DNA of 42,275 nucleotides from the NCBI GenBank assembly GCA_947487895.1, contig CANKYF010000020.1:1-42275 (forward strand). Reading direction: 5' to 3'. The position numbers were made by a program, and so were the translations under genes. The notes under the pieces were generated by a model. That model worked only from the letters and a program-made list of their open reading frames with translations, did no database searches and was not told the origin of the DNA. The DNA comes from an uncultured Flavobacteriaceae bacterium (GTDB taxonomy: Bacteria > Bacteroidota > Bacteroidia > Flavobacteriales > Flavobacteriaceae). Shown here piece after piece: positions 40,304-42,275 of this stretch. How positions within the stretch are numbered: position 1 is the stretch's first letter; the number at the start of each line of letters is the position of its first letter.

Positions 40304-41017
40304 ATGAAAATTGTTAAAAGTTTAGTTCTGTTACTTCTTTTTAATCATGTTTTGGTTGCTCAAACTGGTGAAAAAAACTTTATAGATCAACCTTATATTG
40401 AAGTAGCCGGTAAAGTAGAAACCGAAATTACTCCTAATGAAATTTACCTTAAAATAACTATAAATGAAAATGATAAAAAAGGAAAATTAAGTGTTGAAGC
40501 ACAAGAAAATAAATTGACAAATACTTTAAAATCTCTTGGGATAGATATTAATAAAAACTTTTCAATACTCGACTTTGACGGTTATTATCAAAGAAAATTT
40601 TTAGCCAATAATGAAGTCTCAAAAATTAAAAATTATCAGCTTATTGTTAATGATGGTAAAACTTTAAATACAGTATACGAAGCATTAGATCAAATTGACA
40701 TTTCTAACATTTCAATTACAAAAACTAGCCATTCTAATATTGAAAATATAAGACGAGAAACAAAATTAAAAGCTCTAAAAGTAGCTAAAGAAAAAGCTAA
40801 TCAATATGCAAAAGCTATAGAGCAAACTATAGGGAAAGCGCTATTTATTCAGGAAACACAAAATAACAATCCATTTATAGAAAATAATAATATCAAATTT
40901 AGAGGATATAACTCAAGTTATAGATTAGAATCACAATTATTTGACAAAACTCAAAATTTAAATCTTAAAACCATAACTGTTAGCGCAACGGTTTTAGCAA
41001 AATTCGCATTAAATTAA
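40304..41017 (+). CDS. Exported SIMPL-domain (DUF541) protein
   Basis: A 237-residue protein with signal peptide (1-19, ending VLVAQ). The SIMPL/DUF541 fold covers the rest: YIEVAGKVETEITPNEIYLK near the start, a middle region with YQLIVNDGKTLNTVYEAL, and RRETKLKALKVAKEKANQYA, the conserved helix of the family. Its molecular role is poorly known. It precedes the VWA gene by 15 bp and is likely co-transcribed with it. The 208-bp gap to the divergent kinase shows no clear promoter. Confidence 0.88.
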   Translation: MKIVKSLVLLLLFNHVLVAQTGEKNFIDQPYIEVAGKVETEITPNEIYLKITINENDKKGKLSVEAQENKLTNTLKSLGIDINKNFSILDFDGYYQRKFLANNEVSKIKNYQLIVNDGKTLNTVYEALDQIDISNISITKTSHSNIENIRRETKLKALKVAKEKANQYAKAIEQTIGKALFIQETQNNNPFIENNNIKFRGYNSSYRLESQLFDKTQNLNLKTITVSATVLAKFALN

Positions 41018-41032
41018 AAAACGATAAATATT

Positions 41033-42217
41033 ATGAAAACCTCAATTAAAACATTCATTTTAGGCTTAACCTTAATAAGCTTTACTGCATGCAATGCAAA
41101 GAATAAAAAACCTCAGCAACAAGAATTAGCTGAAGTTATAAAAACAGAAACACATCCAGAAAAAAATAATCAATTTATAAAAGTCGCACTGTTATTAGAT
41201 ACAAGTAATAGTATGGACGGTTTAATAGATCAAGCAAAAGCACAACTTTGGGATGTTGTAAATGAGTTATCTTATGCAAAATGTGGTGATGAAAAACCCA
41301 ATTTAAAAATTGCATTATACGAATATGGTAATGATAGACTAAATAGTAGAGAAGGTTATATAAGACAAGTTATAGCTTTTAGTGATGATTTAGATGAAAT
41401 CTCAAAAGAACTGTTTTCTTTAACTACTAACGGCGGTAGTGAGTTTTGCGGTCACGTTATTCAAACCTCATTGAATCAATTAGAATGGGGCAATAATCCA
41501 GACGATTTAAAACTTATTTTTATTGCAGGTAATGAGCCTTTTACACAAGGATCTGTAAACTATAAAGATGCTTCTACCAATGCCAATGAAAAAGATGTAA
41601 CTGTTAACACTATTTTCTGTGGGAACTATGACCAAGGTGTTTCTAGCTATTGGAAAGACGGCGCTATTTTAACTAATGGTGATTACATGGCAATTGACCA
41701 TAACAAAGCTACTGTTCATATTGCCTCACCTTATGATGATGATATATTAATTTTGAATAAACAGCTAAATAAAACCTATATTGCCTATGGGTCTGCTGGA
41801 AGGCTTAAAAGCGCAATGCAAGCTAATCAAGATACAAACGCCGAAGTTTATAGTAAAGCCAATGCAGTTAAAAGAACCGTGAGTAAAAGCTCTAGGTTTT
41901 ACAAAAATAAATCTTGGGATTTAGTAGATGCAGTAGAAGAAAAAGAAGTTGTTATTGAAGACTTAAAACAAGAAGTATTACCAGAAGAGCTTAAAGGTAA
42001 ATCTGAAACCGAAATAAAAGCTTATGTTTCCAAAAAGAAAGATGAAAGAGCTAGTATTCAGAAAAAAATTCAGGAACTTAATACCAAACGTAAAAAGTAT
42101 ATTGCTGAACAAACAAAAACTGAAACCAATAATGGTTTAGAAAACGCTATGACAAAAGCGATAAAAGAACAAGCTAAAAAGAAAAAATACACTTGGGATT
42201 GTCTCGTCCTGAAATAG
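41033..42217 (+). CDS. VWA-domain lipoprotein
   Basis: A 394-residue protein with a signal peptide ending in a probable lipobox (SFTAC, Cys20). A von Willebrand A domain follows (about 48-230). Its metal site DxSxS is intact as D56-T-S58-N-S60, and a Thr in FSLTTNGGSEFCG and the Asp region of LKLIFIAGNEPF complete the MIDAS-like arrangement. The C-terminal third (about 290-394) is Lys/Glu-rich and helical (SETEIKAYVSKKKDERASIQ) and ends WDCLVLK. It probably acts as a periplasmic metal-dependent binding protein; partner unknown. Only 58 bp remain to the window edge. Confidence 0.88.
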   Translation: MKTSIKTFILGLTLISFTACNAKNKKPQQQELAEVIKTETHPEKNNQFIKVALLLDTSNSMDGLIDQAKAQLWDVVNELSYAKCGDEKPNLKIALYEYGNDRLNSREGYIRQVIAFSDDLDEISKELFSLTTNGGSEFCGHVIQTSLNQLEWGNNPDDLKLIFIAGNEPFTQGSVNYKDASTNANEKDVTVNTIFCGNYDQGVSSYWKDGAILTNGDYMAIDHNKATVHIASPYDDDILILNKQLNKTYIAYGSAGRLKSAMQANQDTNAEVYSKANAVKRTVSKSSRFYKNKSWDLVDAVEEKEVVIEDLKQEVLPEELKGKSETEIKAYVSKKKDERASIQKKIQELNTKRKKYIAEQTKTETNNGLENAMTKAIKEQAKKKKYTWDCLVLK

Positions 42218-42275
42218 CGTTACACAAAATTTAAGTGTAATGAAAAGTAATTATGTAAAACGTACTCAAAAGGAC

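Overview
The window is a low-GC chromosome segment from a member of the Bacteroidetes, almost certainly family Flavobacteriaceae. The evidence is the gene content: a FolK-deoxynucleoside kinase fusion, PorG and OmpA proteins of the type IX secretion kind, MORN_2/TonB-C proteins, a LytS/LytTR two-component pair and DUF2797. Several promoters also match the Bacteroidetes pattern (TTTG, about 19 nt, TAnnTTTG), and Shine-Dalgarno sequences are nearly absent. No prophage, insertion sequence with transposase or CRISPR array was seen. Most of the window is core genome, with small dispersed hairpin repeats as its mobile-like component.

Layout. 1-1036: a tRNA-Gly/tRNA-Leu transcription unit on the minus strand with promoter and terminator, then a 600-bp gene-free stretch filled with dispersed repeats. 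1037-6611: mutS (which carries a repeat-derived in-frame insertion), a SpoU/TrmH RNA methyltransferase, a secreted beta-helix-like protein and a SAM methyltransferase. 6858-9578: a small protein with the complete calcium/sugar-binding signature of the LecB (PA-IIL) lectins, divergent from a Crp/Fnr regulator that sits just upstream of a tautomerase-SDR-NTF2-like operon with Crp-like palindromes in its promoter region. 9626-19134: folK-dNK fusion, an AraC-GyrI regulator with an unrecognised third domain, a queuosine-precursor transporter, an AsmA-family protein, ribosomal protein bS21, a LysE exporter, DUF2797 and a GH3-family acyl-amido synthetase. 19262-27133: a PorE-like OmpA protein, the protein-quality-control set clpX-clpP-tig, a small holin-fold membrane protein, a MORN/TonB-C protein and an alpha/beta hydrolase. 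27253-36413: pdxJ, a CBS protein, nadK and the envelope-biogenesis cluster porG-uppS-bamA-ompH-ompH, then murI. 36505-42217: a gamma-carbonic anhydrase, a LytTR response regulator with its TPR-containing histidine kinase, and an exported SIMPL/VWA pair.

How the genes work together. Tig, ClpP and ClpX form a folding and proteolysis block. UppS makes the lipid carrier, BamA inserts outer-membrane barrels with the two periplasmic Skp-like chaperones beside it, PorG is a barrel of the type IX secretion machine, and MurI supplies D-glutamate, so 29757-36413 is a coherent cell-envelope region.

The most notable candidates for follow-up are the LecB-like lectin (6858-7283), the Crp-type regulator with matching palindromes next to an SDR lacking its catalytic Tyr (7562-9578), the repeat-derived insertion in mutS, and the structured leader and symmetric promoter of tig. 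I did not find a clear multi-gene defence or otherwise wholly new system here.
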